From contig NC_069093.1 in NCBI RefSeq assembly GCF_947172395.1, forward strand, positions 12,869,561 through 12,933,560: a DNA stretch of 64,000 nt, read 5' to 3'. The DNA is from Bicyclus anynana (lineage: Eukaryota > Arthropoda > Insecta > Lepidoptera > Nymphalidae). The notes under the pieces were generated by a model. It did not search any database. It was not told the origin of the DNA and saw only the letters and a program-made list of their open reading frames with translations. A program made the position numbers and the translations under genes. Each line of letters starts with the position of its first letter. Position 1 is the stretch's first letter. Positions 1-12,900 of the stretch are shown here, piece by piece.

Positions 1-741
1 GAAGAGAAGTTCAAAGAAACGACGACAACAGCCCCTGAACCGACACATAGAAGAAACAAAGCGCTGAACCTGTTTGGAGGCTATTATCCCTCGTTCTTGT
101 CCTCCGGATTGGACTATTCAGAAGATGATGATGACGATGTCACATTCTCCGTAAACGACGACCGTTTTGATGACGATGACTTATCGCGGACGATTCCTTC
201 CAAACGCCGCCAGCAGAATAAGAAAAAGAACGGAGCAGATTCTTACCCAAATGATAACCTGAACTCTCTCCAATACGACAATTCTCCGATCTTCTACATC
301 AGATTGCCACCCACACCGTACATGTTTGTGCCAGGATTGGGATATGTATCGCAACCTCCGTCCATTGGACCTCCAATGCCGCCTATGCTTCCTCAAGTTC
401 CCCAACAAGCCGATCCATTCATCAATCTACCAATCGACTTTATTTCTAATGGCAAACCAACTGGTGTATACCAATGGAGTGGCGCTCCCGGTTACCCGCA
501 ACCTCCGCAAATGCCTCTAGATCCCTTCGGCTATGGTTCACAACCTATGGTACCTTCTCGTCCGAGCTACAATGTGCCTTCTTACTCTAAGCCCAAGCCG
601 AAACCACAACCTACTAATTCTAAAGTCACCAATCTAAAAGGCCCATACGTTTTCAATGGGAAACCAGGAGACAGTGTTTACGTGCTTCGAGACACATACA
701 ATTCAATATATTCGGACGCCCTTCAGAACTTCTACCCTTAA
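1..741 (+). CDS. 3'-terminal exon, acidic proline-rich protein (5' partial)
   Basis: Frame 1 is open from the first base of the window to a TAA at 739-741, giving 246 residues with no start in view, so this is the last exon (or end) of a longer gene. The translation has an acidic stretch (EDDDDDV, then DDRFDDDD at about residues 39-59), a basic RRQQNKKKN patch, then a long proline-, glycine- and tyrosine-rich part (LPPTPYMFVPG, PPSIGPPMPPMLPQVP, KPKPKPQP). It ends in a compact segment GPYVFNGKPGDSVYVLRDTYN. Codon use is balanced, unlike the AT-rich flank, which supports real coding. I do not recognise the family. The low-complexity composition suggests a secreted or extracellular-matrix-like insect protein, but no signal peptide can be checked here. 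Shorter reading frames overlapping it in other frames look like shadows. Confidence 0.75.
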   Translation, partial: EEKFKETTTTAPEPTHRRNKALNLFGGYYPSFLSSGLDYSEDDDDDVTFSVNDDRFDDDDLSRTIPSKRRQQNKKKNGADSYPNDNLNSLQYDNSPIFYIRLPPTPYMFVPGLGYVSQPPSIGPPMPPMLPQVPQQADPFINLPIDFISNGKPTGVYQWSGAPGYPQPPQMPLDPFGYGSQPMVPSRPSYNVPSYSKPKPKPQPTNSKVTNLKGPYVFNGKPGDSVYVLRDTYNSIYSDALQNFYP

Positions 742-1204
742 AACATTCTGTGGTAATTTTAGGAAACATTAATGACTCGTATCGAGTCGTCCTTTATTTA
801 GGTATTTGTCTAGCCCAGCCACATATTTGCCCCTAGTGATACGCAGGAAATTTTTGATACATTTTTTTTAATTTTTGGATTGTAATTTATTGTACTTTGG
901 TGCTCTATGATATCGTACAAAGAATAATATAAAAAATCACAATTTTAGTTAACATAACAGTTACATGAATTATTATAATTATAGGATATTAATTAAGTAG
1001 ACAATTAGTAGAACCACGAAGGGTAGATCAAAACAAAAGATGTTAGTTTTGATACGCATTATATCACGGACATATTTTAAGAAAGCTTTGGTGTATATAT
1101 GTTCTGTGCACCATAATAACATTATACGCCTATTTTAGTGGACCCAGTGGTTATTTTAGGGCATAAGCCTCCTCTTTTATACAGAAAACTATTTGGAGCT
1201 TAGA
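742..1204 (+). other. Likely 3' UTR of the first gene
   Basis: AT-rich sequence follows the TAA with no coding potential. The polyadenylation site cannot be fixed because several AATAAA-like words occur between about 920 and 3960. Confidence 0.35.
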
Positions 1205-1597
1205 CAGTGGCGTAGCGTACCTTAGACCCTGTATCAAAATTATCTTTACCTTCTATATGTGTTGGGCCTTGGTGGGCCCAACACATATAAAAGGTAAAGA
1301 TTTCTCACAAAAGAAACAAAAAAGCTTGCTATGACTTAAGTAACCTATGAAGGATGTTTCCAACTTTTGGGCGGAAACTTAACCCGGAAAACCCGGCTTT
1401 TTTTACTTTTGTCATCTCTATAGTGAAAGGTATAGGAACTTCTCTATAGGTACTTTTTTATGTTTTTTTTTTCGGAAAGCAGCACATTAAGTGAGATTGG
1501 GCATAACATATTTTACTAATTTTTGTTTTCACGCGTAAGGGGCCTCTGTAGTTCGGGGGCCCTGTATCATTGATACGGTGGTAGCTACGCCCCTGAA
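1205..1597. mobile_element. MITE with hAT-like GGCGTAGC termini
   Basis: The left end CAGTGGCGTAGCGTA and the right end GTAGCTACGCCCCTG are inverted versions of each other. The interior carries a strong palindrome at 1248-1308 (arms reading TCTTTACC...TATATGTGTTGGGCC). A second copy with matching ends lies at 54656-55109. There is no coding capacity, so it is non-autonomous. The hAT assignment rests only on the terminal motif and is tentative. Confidence 0.6.
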
Positions 1598-3960
1598 CTT
1601 AATCACGCAGCTCCAATGCACTTGAGCTTAGTGTGATAATTGTATAACTCTATAACGATAGCGAATAGATGTTAATGACCCTGACTGTGATCGAAGGTGT
1701 TCTATAAGGCATAGGATATAACAACGTCAATTTCTCCACTCTATGCTGCTACTCCATGACTGAAGAGAACCCCATATATCCCTTAAGACCGAAAGGAGTT
1801 GAATTCAATGCCTCATTGATCCGAAGCTGTTTACAAATCTCTAAACCCCCAGGACAGTTTATGTAGGTCGCTACATTAAGTATTGATAAAGTTTTACGCG
1901 ACGAATAATTGAACAATTATTGTACTTTCTGTTGTTATTTTTTTCGGTATGTAGAGTTCTGTTCATCCTGATCATTTTTATACCTGCAAATTATCATTAA
2001 TTTATAAGATCTGTCATCAGATTATAATATCTTCATCTCTTGATCGATTGGTATCCTGTCCAATGCATCGCTACTAGATGCTTAATATAAAATTACTTGT
2101 ACTTAACTAGCAAAATGCAAAATGTATTCCACACCACTGGCTAACAAGATAAATCGTTTGTGATAAAAGTTAGCTGAACAACTTTAATGTAATGTCCTAT
2201 TGGCATTAAGTAATTAATTAATTTTAATAATGTAGTTAGATAGTTTTAATACTCGAGATTATGAATAACTATTATTAATTTACTTTAAGTGAGTTATTAA
2301 GTTTATGAGTAAGTATACTTGCTTGTAAATAATTTTAAGCACACAATTATAATTATAATTGCACGACTACTTGTGTAGCAATAAATGCCTGCATTTTAGT
2401 CATCTTTTATGTAGTCTTTAATTAAGTAGATTTATAGGAGATATTTATTTAATTTAATTTTAATTTATTTTGTTAGTACATAAGACAATTTATTGGTACA
2501 ATAATAAAATAATGATCCGTCCATTACGTATAAATATGTATCTATCCATGTAATAATAATATCACAATTATTATTTGTTTTTACAAAATAATTATGTAAT
2601 AAAATAAATACATGAACGGGGCAACATTATATTGAAATTGTGAAATATAGGATTTTTGATAGAATCCTTCAGACAAAAATTTTAGATCAGTTTGTCAATT
2701 TTCAGCTTCTAGGGAATTTATGCAACTGCCACTTCTTTTTTGCTAAATTGTCCGAACTATAAACCACGTAACGTACCTATTTCGAAACTATTGTCACTAA
2801 CATGTAGATATTTTTTTTTCTACTAAGTTAATAAAAGAAAAATATAAGTACGTAGATTATTTAATAGCCGATAGCTTCCGTGGCGTGCGTTGCGTAGCTT
2901 ACAATCAGGCAAATAGCAGTTAAAATTAAATGACAACAAAGTACATATGATTTAAAATCGTACGTTTTCCATTTAATATTTTTTAATTGCATAATGGTCC
3001 ATTAGTTGTAGGGGATGTGCAAATCTTTTATAATATTTTTTAAAGTTAATATTAGTATTGTGTAAGATTTCTGTCGGTGCTCAGATAATAGTTTAAAATA
3101 ATGAATAAATAATAATTGAAAATTTCTGTAATTACGGTCACAAGTAGATACTTTTAATTTAATATGTAAAGTTCTTTATCGTTAATACGAAAATGGATTC
3201 ATAATATAAGTAGATATGCTACTAACTAAACCAGCCACTATTTTTGCTGGTATTTCAATAATAAAAACCTAACTCAATGTACTACAGCCTTACTAGATGT
3301 GTAGGTACTGCTTACCAACAAACAAATTGATAATGAGGGTCTTTGATATATTAATTTGAAGAGGGTACTTATAAATCGTTTAAAGTGTATATTTCACACC
3401 TAATATCTAATATAACTTGTTCAATCAATGAAACTTAATTTTATTAATAAGCTTAGATCAATTAGATATAGTTAATATATTATTTTGAATATATGACAAT
3501 TAAAAATAAACAAATAAGTTATGAAATAACATGCTTTTATAATTTGATTGTTGGTAAACTTACACATCGAGTAAGGCTGTAGGTAATATAATTATTACTA
3601 TCCAAGTAGACGTTTATTAAAACAATTCTATAGAGGAATATAACATTAGGTACATAGTACCTACCCACCCATTTTCATATTTTTCCCCCAAAACATTTTA
3701 GTAGATTATAGGTATTTGTAAAACTATTGGTACTATTGGTATCTTAAGGAACGTTATGTAATATTGATCTGTACCTACATTATTTTTATATTCATTTGTT
3801 TCATTATGCTTCATTTAAGTACCCATATTTAATTTATCATTTCGGCCTAATAATTCTGTCTTTAAAAAAAAATGTAAGAAAAAAAGATGGCACGAAGGAC
3901 TTCATTTTATTTTATTATATTTGGAATAAACATTTATATTTACGACATATTTTAAAACTT
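1598..3960. other. AT-rich intergenic DNA
   Basis: I see no gene, RNA or clear repeat here. The sequence is very AT-rich, with scattered AATAAA words. Confidence 0.5.
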
Positions 3961-3974
3961 TGTTTTATTTTCTG

Positions 3975-4440
3975 ACTAGCGGACGCCCGAGGGTTTACTC
4001 AGTCGTTTAGATTTCTATCACTTATAACAAAAAAGTGTGTAAGTAGTTGCGGGATGGGTAAGCCGTTATATGTGCCCCGAAATGGACAATAAAAAAATCA
4101 AGACGTATGAGAGACGAAGACTATTCACGCCAATTGTTTTATATTTTCGCTCTTATTTTATTTTTCCTCATTCTTACCCACGACGAAATGGCAACGATAA
4201 TTTTATTTTTCCTCATTATTTCCCATGAGGAAATGGCAACGATAATACACCGTTCAGCCTTGTCGTTTGTTTGTTTGTATGTGATGAATAAGCTCCGAAA
4301 CTACTAAACCTATTTGAAAAAATGTTTTAGTGTTAGGAAGCTACACTATCCCTGAGTGCTACAGACTAATTATTACCTCAATAATGTATCCTAAAGTGTA
4401 AGAAAAATACCTAAAATATTATGTTAGAATAAAAAAATGT
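3975..4440. repeat. Dispersed 'ACTAGCGGACGCCCG' repeat fragment
   Basis: GACTAGCGGACGCCCGAGG at 3975 is a repeat word that recurs at 10370 and, inverted, at 49010-49040. It is followed by GTTTGTTTGTATGTG and AAGCTACACTATCCCTGAGTG, a tail also found near 47690 and 55290. This is a widespread non-autonomous lepidopteran repeat. The reading frame inside it contains a short duplicated block and is not a gene. Confidence 0.5.
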
Positions 4441-5154
4441 ACTTATCTACTACAACTTTGCAGAACATAAAATATTATAAAAAATTGCCACGGCAGCATA
4501 TACCTAACTAATATAATCATGAGACAATATGTGTTCTTTTAAATGAATGCTTTTACAAATAATTGAAAAAAAATAAATAGTTTAAAAAACTAAAAAACAC
4601 GCTTTTAGCACGCACTAAAAATTACAAATACTGGATTAAAGTCACGTGACTATTTTTTTTCGAATTCCTGACAGCAAACCCTTTCATTTGATATCCATAT
4701 CATGGGTGTGGATTTCAAACAGCCAGTCCGCCATCTTGGGGAGGCCGCCATATTGGTTTTGTAATAACGTTTCTTAGCTAGTCTTGTATAATCGTTAGAA
4801 CTCAGAGCGTGTGCAAATATCATCCTAATCGAAAACCGAGAATCAGGTCAAATTCAGATTTCAAGATTTCTTTAGAAACGGCTCTTTATTTGTATCTCGG
4901 CATTATTTCCAAAATAAATTGCTTCAGATTTAAGACTATATTTAACTTTTTGAATTAAGTATTCAATATTATTCCGATATATAAGTATATTCAATTCCAA
5001 TATCCCATTGTTAATAATTCCAAGATATCAAAAGTTTAAAAATGAAAGTATTAGAAAAAAGTTGCGTAGTCGTCGCTACTAAAAAACGGTTGATTGAACC
5101 GATTTGGCTGAAAATTGGTGGGAAGGTAGCCCCAGGAGACGGACATAGGATACT

Positions 5155-5265
5155 TAGGATAGGGGTAGCGTAAGTGTAGGGTAGCGGTAGGGTAGAGATC
5201 GGGTTGGATAGGTGTTGGTTAGGGGTAGGGGTAGGGTAGGTGTAGGGTGGGAGTAGAATAGGATA
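5155..5265 (+). repeat. G-rich GGGTAGGGGTA-type array (short)
   Basis: Irregular repeats of GGGTAG, GGGGTAG and GGTGTAG lie next to GTCCGCTAGTATAT. It resembles the longer array at 48595-48995 read on the other side of the same flanking repeat. Confidence 0.65.
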
Positions 5266-5344
5266 AAGGCAGGGAATGAGTCAAGGTCCGCTAGTATATA
5301 GATAAGTTTATTCCCAACTCATTTAAGAGTGCGGCATTTTATAT

Positions 5345-5800
5345 ATATAGTTATATAGTTGTGTGTAGTAGTCTAAGGACACAGAATATATTTAGAGGTT
5401 TTAAATATTTTCGATTTACCTTGTCCCCCTTAAAAAAATGACAGACAATTTTGTTGATGAATTTGAGTGCGATAGAAATCTAAAGGTAATTGATCTGAGA
5501 TTTGAATTTGAACACAACCATAGACAAGTGTACACTTCTTTGTTTCTGTCATGTTTTTGTGTTGTATGCTCTGACATGGCTCTGACGAATTTTCGCTAAA
5601 AATCACAATCGGCTAAATATTAATTTTCGGCTTTGTAGTCCTCACCTTAGCATTAAAAAGAATGGACCTGTTTCGCACCCAAATTCACCAACAAAAATGT
5701 CTGTCTGTTTTGAGGGGGACGAGGTAAACTCACACATCGAAAACATTTAACACCATTAAGTATAATCTGTGTCCATACACTACACACAACTATATAATTG
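5345..5800. mobile_element. Long inverted-repeat element
   Basis: Sequence from about 5345 to 5505 (GTTGTGTGTAGTAG..., TTTACCTTGTCCCCCTT, TGACAGACAATTTTG) returns inverted at about 5640-5800 (AAGGGGGACGAGGTAAA, CTACACACAACTATATA). It is a fold-back arrangement of an element family also present at 24011-24319 and 57889-58196. Confidence 0.55.
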
Positions 5801-5964
5801 TACTCGCAATACACACACGCGTAATTTTTACACAGACTATGCATCCACAGAATATATATTTATAGAATGTTCGATTACTCGATCGATTTTTTGCTGTTCC
5901 GTCAAAATAATCGATTCTTTTTGAAATTTGATAATATTATGGTAGAGATACTTACAAATGAAAC

Positions 5965-6190
5965 GTTACTCCATCTTTTGCTAAACTACAAGTTTTTGGC
6001 AGTTTTTTATGCCATTCAACTACACAAACCGGCATTTTTAGGGAGCTCTTTACACGACGAAATCGATTACAACAATGAAACATCGATTCTATAGCAACAG
6101 TTTTTATAAACGCATTAGATCATTGATTCTTGTTCTTTGACAGAGGGGTAACGGTTTACGAGGCAGGTCCTTTCTTTTCAATGGTCTAAG
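5965..6190 (+). mobile_element. Partial MITE, CAGACCAATTAT family
   Basis: ACAAGTTTTTGGCAGTTTTTT, GGGAGCTCTTTACACGACGA and GCATTAGATCATTGATTC match the body and right part of the full copy at 24011-24319. The left end appears separated, in the fold-back structure just upstream. Confidence 0.55.
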
Positions 6191-6419
6191 GTCCTAACAG
6201 ATTAATAAATACTAGTCCTATAGTATCCAGGATCGTAAAATAAGTTAAAATTATTTTAATAATTATTTTATCTTTATTCAATTTCAATTTCAACATTTAA
6301 TAATTATATTACGGTGAGTTTAGGATATTCAATTAATTTTATTTTTACTATCAATAATTATTAAAACCGTATTTACAGAAGTAATTAAAAACCGTAGATT
6401 CAAACTCTATTGCTTGTCA

Positions 6420-6733
6420 AACAACTCATGCCTCATTGTTGTCTTTTGTCATTGTCAATTTCACTTGTCATTGTGACATTGTCAAAATATAAAAGAGCAC
6501 TTCCGAGCCAGGAAGAGTAAAAAATATTAAAAATAATAAAAAATGAAACAATAAAGAATAGTGTGCGTGTTCCGAAATAGGGAAAATTGCAGTTTCCAGC
6601 AAGTTGCTACGGTTAAATATCTTAGCGAGCGTTCGGATGTGATTATAAATGTGCTAATTATTGAGCTATTGGTAAACACTAAAGAAAAAATGGTAAACGA
6701 CTCCAGACACTGCGAACAATCAACAGTGTCGTA
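6420..6733 (+). promoter_or_regulatory. Probable promoter / 5' UTR of ema
   Basis: This 314-base stretch precedes the start codon. It holds repeated TTGTCATTGT-like words at 6435-6485 and a moderately less AT-rich part before the ATG. No TATA box or initiator can be assigned with confidence. The start at 6734 is chosen because it begins the conserved MFxSRSW motif. Confidence 0.35.
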
Positions 6734-6936
6734 ATGTTTCGGAGTCGGAGCTGGTTCGGGGGCGGCTGGGGCCGACCTAAGAACCCTCACTCTTTGGAGA
6801 GATTGAAATATCTGCACAACATACTATGTAAGAACACTACAGTCTCAGAGAGTAACCGAGGTATATTGGTAGAGTCACTACGATGTATAGCAGAAATCCT
6901 GATATGGGGCGACCAGAACGACAGTTCAGTATTTGA
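6734..6936 (+). CDS. ema: ema exon 1
   Basis: Encodes residues 1-67 and two bases of the next codon. It includes [12 protein letters not shown] and [14 protein letters not shown]. The donor is GTAAGT at 6937; the TAA visible in the unspliced frame lies inside this donor. Confidence 0.95.
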
Positions 6937-9900
6937 GTAAGTATTAATGAGTCAATTTTAATAATAAAATGAGATTATTTAACCAAATACTTGTAAGTAA
7001 ATATAACCGACAGTCCTGTTCCCCTCCAATTAATTAGGAACGCCGAAGATAATTAGCAGATATTCCTCAACTGAAGAGTACTTACATGATGTTGAGTTCC
7101 TTGTCATATTAATTAACATCACAGTTGAACTTAAGTTTGATATTGCAGAACATTTATTAATAAGGGCTATCTAAGAGGCTTGTACTGTAACAGGGAATGT
7201 ATATTCTTATTAACCTCTTAGTATTCATTCTGACTACCATTGAGATATTTAAGCTTCAAACTTACATAAGTAATTATGCTTAATGTTAATATAATAAGTT
7301 CTATTTAGACTCATTGACACAAAGACAAAGACAATGAATAACAAACTGATTTTGAACTGTTCTTTATGAACATGATTGTGTAGTTACACTGCTCCTCTCC
7401 TTAATGGGATCATAGTGTTTTTGATGTGTCATAACAGGGTTTTTTTAAATTATTTTTTCAATTTAGAGCCATGATAGCCCAGTGGATATGACCTCTGCCT
7501 CCGATTCTGGAGGATGTGGGTTTGAATCCTGTCCTGGGCATGCACCTCCAACTTCAGTTATGAAATTTACGAAATTAAATATTATGTGTCTCAAATGGTG
7601 GAGGTAAAACATAGTGAGCAAACCTGCATACCAGAGAATCATCTGAATTCTCTGCGTTTGTGAAGTCTGCCTATCCACATTGGGCCAGCATGGTGGACTA
7701 TTGGCCTAACCCCTCTCATTCTGAGAGGAGACTCAAGCTCAGCGGTGAGCCGAATATAGGAAAGCTTTGATAAAAGGGCAGAACATCTCTGTACATTTAA
7801 TTTTCATCTCATCTAATAGTGCCTCTTGTGATATTCTGGCCTTAGTTTGGAGAGCCGATCAGAGAATGTGGTTTGAGTGTATCACTTCTGATGTCCCTAT
7901 AACCTTATCAGAACAACTGATAAATTAGCACTGCAACACCACCTAGGTCATATACCCTCAACACTGTACTGAATTTTGCCTCCCCAAAGCTATCACAATC
8001 TTGCCGCCCCCACTAACCTCTAATATTAGATACACTACAGGGAATAATAACTATTATTACATTTTCATCTTTTATAGTAAATACAGCGCTGCGTCAACAT
8101 ATTTTCACTCAAAACAAGAGCATCTTTAAAATATTTTGACCCAACATTGTTGATTTATTCCAAATCACAATATGATGATTTTGAAGAGATGCTGAACTCA
8201 ACAGTCAACATTTCCTGAAGATGCTCTACTATTGCAATTTGGTTTATTTAAAAAGAATATTAGAATATTATAATATTCTTGTTGTTCCAATTCCAATATT
8301 TCCATTCCCCTGGGAATGTTGGTCATCACATCAGTGATCACTGGGTCTGGCCGCTTCTCCATTGAGCTATTAAGACCTATAAAGACATTGAGGATTTGTC
8401 CTTAGATTTCACTTCACACGCTAGTGAATTGGCATTTTGGCAACCATGTCCCACCTCATCAGGCATAATTGTAGTCAAAAAATAACTAACCCTGATTTCT
8501 TTAAGACTTAGTTTAAGAAAGAGTGTGGATCTGAGAAACTTGACTGACTGATATTAATCTTTTATTGTTACAGCTTCTTCTTAGAAAAGAATATGTTATC
8601 ATATTTCCTTAGAATTATGAGACAAAAATGTGGAGGTTCGTCTTATGTGTGTGTACAATTGCTGCAGACTCTTAACATATTGTTTGAGAATATAAGAAAT
8701 GAAACTTCATTGTGTAAGTATTGAATTTATCAAAAATGCACAAAAGTCTTTCCGAAATTGCATTTAGAAAAATAATACACATATTTAAACAAATGTGAAT
8801 AAATTTAACTAAAGAACTTAAAATCGGGGGAAATTATGTTTATTCAGGTGTGTTTTCAAAAATATATAGGTATATCTAAATACATTATAGATTCATTAAT
8901 TGTATTGTTTGTCTCTTAATAGATGGATTTCTCGCCCTGTAGCTGGCCATCAAAATAAGCTGATAATAATGTTTCAAACCCTTAATCCAATACTCAGTTG
9001 TATATTTAAAGTATTGAATTGGTAACATTTACATTGTGTTGGAATCCACAAATCTGGATCGGAACAGCACCTGTTAGGTCTAAGCACTAAATTCTCTCTC
9101 CTATAAGATGGGGGAGCTTGCTAGTAATGGGTAATGGGTTTTTCATTTAGGCTGATACTTAATTATGAATCTTGTAGAGAATAACTATGAGTGATGTTTT
9201 ATATTTCAGATTATTTACTTAGCAATAATCATGTCAACTCCATAATAGTTCATAAATTTGATATTTCTGATGAAGAAGTTATGGCATACTATATATCATT
9301 CCTCAAGACTCTAAGCCTTAAGTTAAATAATCACACTATACATTTTTTCTATAATGAGGTAAGTTTTATAAATACCTCTGAACTCATAACTATTCTGAAT
9401 GCTTCTTAATCAAATAAGTCTTCTATACTAATATTATAAAGGAGTAAAGTTTGTGGTATTGTACGGGGTAATCACTAAATCTACTGAACCAATTTCCTTT
9501 TACCACTAGAAAGCCACATTCTTTGTGTGTGTTATAGGTTACATTTTATCCCTGTATTCTCAATAAAACAGGAAACAAAATTAAAAATAATATTAATAAA
9601 TAATAAATAATAATAATATGCTCCCGACCGACTTTTCGGCCACGGCGGCTAATCTCATGGTGAGATTAACCATGTACGCAGGAGATATTATAGTGCACAA
9701 GTGTATGCGCAAGCACAGGTGCACTCTCTCTTCCCTCACTCTCGAAATCCGATGGGACGGCAGACCGACACGACCGGTGAGAGATCAGGCGCAGGACCGA
9801 CGGCTTTACGTGCTCTCCGAGGCACGGGGGTGTACTAAAACACCGCCAACTTCCCAACTCCAGGCTCCCAACTACAGAAAATTAGGATTTTCCTTGTAAG

Positions 9901-12900
9901 AAAAATCCCAATAACCTATTTTGTTTTTTTTGTTGGCCTGACCCGGGATTCGAACCCTGGACCTCATTGTCCGTAGCTGAACCAGCTAACCACGGGACCA
10001 ATGAGGCAGTCAAAATAATAAATACTACATTGTCAAATGGTAGGGTCCTCAAGTTGAATGAGGCTTCAATCATTAAGCTATTTACTCTTTATGGAATTAT
10101 TAAAAAGTTGTAGTAAAATATAGTGTATTAATTTTAGCATACAAAAGATTTCCCTCTATACACTGAGGCAATAAAATTCTTCAACCATCCAGAGACTATG
10201 GTGCGAATAGCTGTAAGAACCTTGACGTTAAATGTGTACAGAGTACAAGATGCCAGTATGTTAAGGTTTATAAGGGACAGGTAATTAATATTTTGTTTTT
10301 TTATAATACCATCTTTTTCGTCTTGGTATTATGGTAGCAACGGTTGCCCTGTTTCTTATCACACTAACTAGCGGACGCCCGCGACTTCGTCCGCGTGGGC
10401 TTCAGATTTTCACAAATCCCTCATAAAGAGTAACAAACATCCATATCCATACAAACTTTCGAGTTTATAATATTAGTAGGATAATGAAGGAGAAAGTTTA
10501 TATTTGTTTGTTTGTTACTCCTTCATGATGCAACTACTGAAACTATTTGGCTGAAATTTAGAATGGATATCAGTTATATCCTGAATAATCCATGGTTGTG
10601 GGTGTGGCGAGACTTGTTAAAAACAGGATTTCACGCAAACCAAATTGAGGGCGCCTACTAAGTAGACAATATACCAAAATTTTCTTTAGAGCATATTTTA
10701 AAAACACGCCATTTATATTTTAGAACTGCTGCACCATACTTCAGCAATTTGGTTTGGTTTATCGGCAAACATATTCTGGAGTTGAATGCCTGTGTCAGAA
10801 ACGATGCTGAGTAAGTATTACAGATTATTACTGATTTATGATCACAATAAAAGAAAATGTATATTTTTTTATGAATAGTTGTAGTTACCTAAAGAATTTT
10901 GGGTATTTTCAGCCACCAATCTCAACAGAAACTCGACGACCTGGTTGCCGAACATTTAGACCATTTGCACTACATCAACGATATACTATGCCTCAACATT
11001 CCAGATCTCAATGATGTTCTAACAGAACATTTATTGCATAAACTGTTAATACCTCTATACATTTATTCGCTCACGTCCGAATCGAGCAAACGGCCTGCCA
11101 CTTCATCCCCTTACAACCGCGACCACATCCAGAGCATTGAAGTTATAACGAGGAATTTGGAAGCAATTCTGACAGGAAAAAGTACCGATACTCCTTCAAG
11201 GATCAACTATCCGTTGCAAAGAATCGAATCAGACGATGAGACCAAACCATCTGTGTCATGTGTCGTGTCCTTGTTTCTTTTATCACAAGTGTTCTTAATA
11301 ATTACGCACGGTCCAATCGTTCACGCATTGGCCTGGATAATTTTACAGTCAGACTTATCTGTCTTCGAAGATGGCGCGACTAAAATATTAGACATGTACG
11401 TCAGCAATGCAAAGTCCAATGTTAAACTAGAATTTTCTAAACCGCAATTGAGTTTGGAGAAAGCTTTAGAAAACACTTCCTGTCCAGACAGGGATTACAC
11501 TACTCCAGAGTATTCAGGCGCTAAAGCGTTCGGTTACGATACCGATCAATCGAGTTGCGATCTCGATCCCGAGTTGGTTTCAACGTCCCTTCCGTCCACT
11601 TCTCATATTAGTGAATCATCGAGTGTAGCTCACGATTCAACTGAAGATTTAGTGACGCAAATTCAACCGGTCAAATCTGATAGTTCTGTGACTTTGTCTA
11701 AAGCGAATATGCCAGACTCGCCTTTGCCAGATTCTGGGGTAGAGTCGGGTTCATCAAAAGTGTCTGAATTGAATAATATAACTGATGAAGAAAAACAGAA
11801 ATTGCTAGGAAATAAACCTGGTGTCAATGCTGAAAGAGTGGCGACGACTATAGAACACATATTAGAAAATGAAACGAGGAATATTGAGACGAGACCTTTT
11901 TTGAAAACCATTTTAGACTCCCTAGACTGCAGCGAAAACGATTATAAAGCGCTATTCGCACTTTGTTTGCTGTTCGCGCTGATAAATAATAAAGGTATGT
12001 ATTTCATTGAATCACTGAGTATAACATGATATGATAACGGTTTCCTTGAACTTTACTATACTGTAATTACGTAATCTTTCCTAGTATGTTATATAATATT
12101 TTTTTCATGTTTTTTACTGCTGACCTGGTTATCAGTGGGTAAGATATCACTATGCTATATTGTATGTTATTTGTGACACATATTGCACTGATAATCCATA
12201 GTTTGATTAATATTTTAGGAGTTAATCCGGAATTGCTGGATACATTACTACTTTCGGAAATAGAAGATGAGTCTAAATCGAATGCATCACTGAGCAACAA
12301 AGCAAACGTTAATTCGGATGAAACACCAGACTCGTCACATGAAAGGAGCTCTAGCAATGGAAAAAGAAAAATTGAGAGTTTCAATGCTCTTCTTATATCG
12401 AAGTTAATGGCGATAGCAGTTCTCAGTTGTAAACCTGGTATGTATAGATTTTTAGATTATGTAACATAGTTTATCTTCCTGGTTCAACATTTGTTTAGAT
12501 CAGATGTAAAATGAGCTATTGGGTTTTCTCTCAAGATATTCTCAGTAGTTGTACCCATGCCTTGAAGGTCCAATTATATTAAGGGAATATTGAGCATCTG
12601 TGCACTAACATATCTCCTACGTACCTAGCACTCTAGTCAACTAGGTTAACCTCAAAACAAGAAATGAAAAATCCATGAATTCGATAAAATGTTTCGACAG
12701 AAATTTACTTTAAAGTTGAACAGTATGTTTAGAGTCATCAGTTCCCTTGTTTTGAAGTGAAACGTACGATTGCATTCAGATAATTGTTCACGGTTTATAA
12801 TGAAATTCCTTGCTCCGTATACTGTGGACAGCGTGTGGAATCAACGCATTGATGATGAAACCACTTGATATCTCGAAGACATTATTCAGTTTAACCTGTC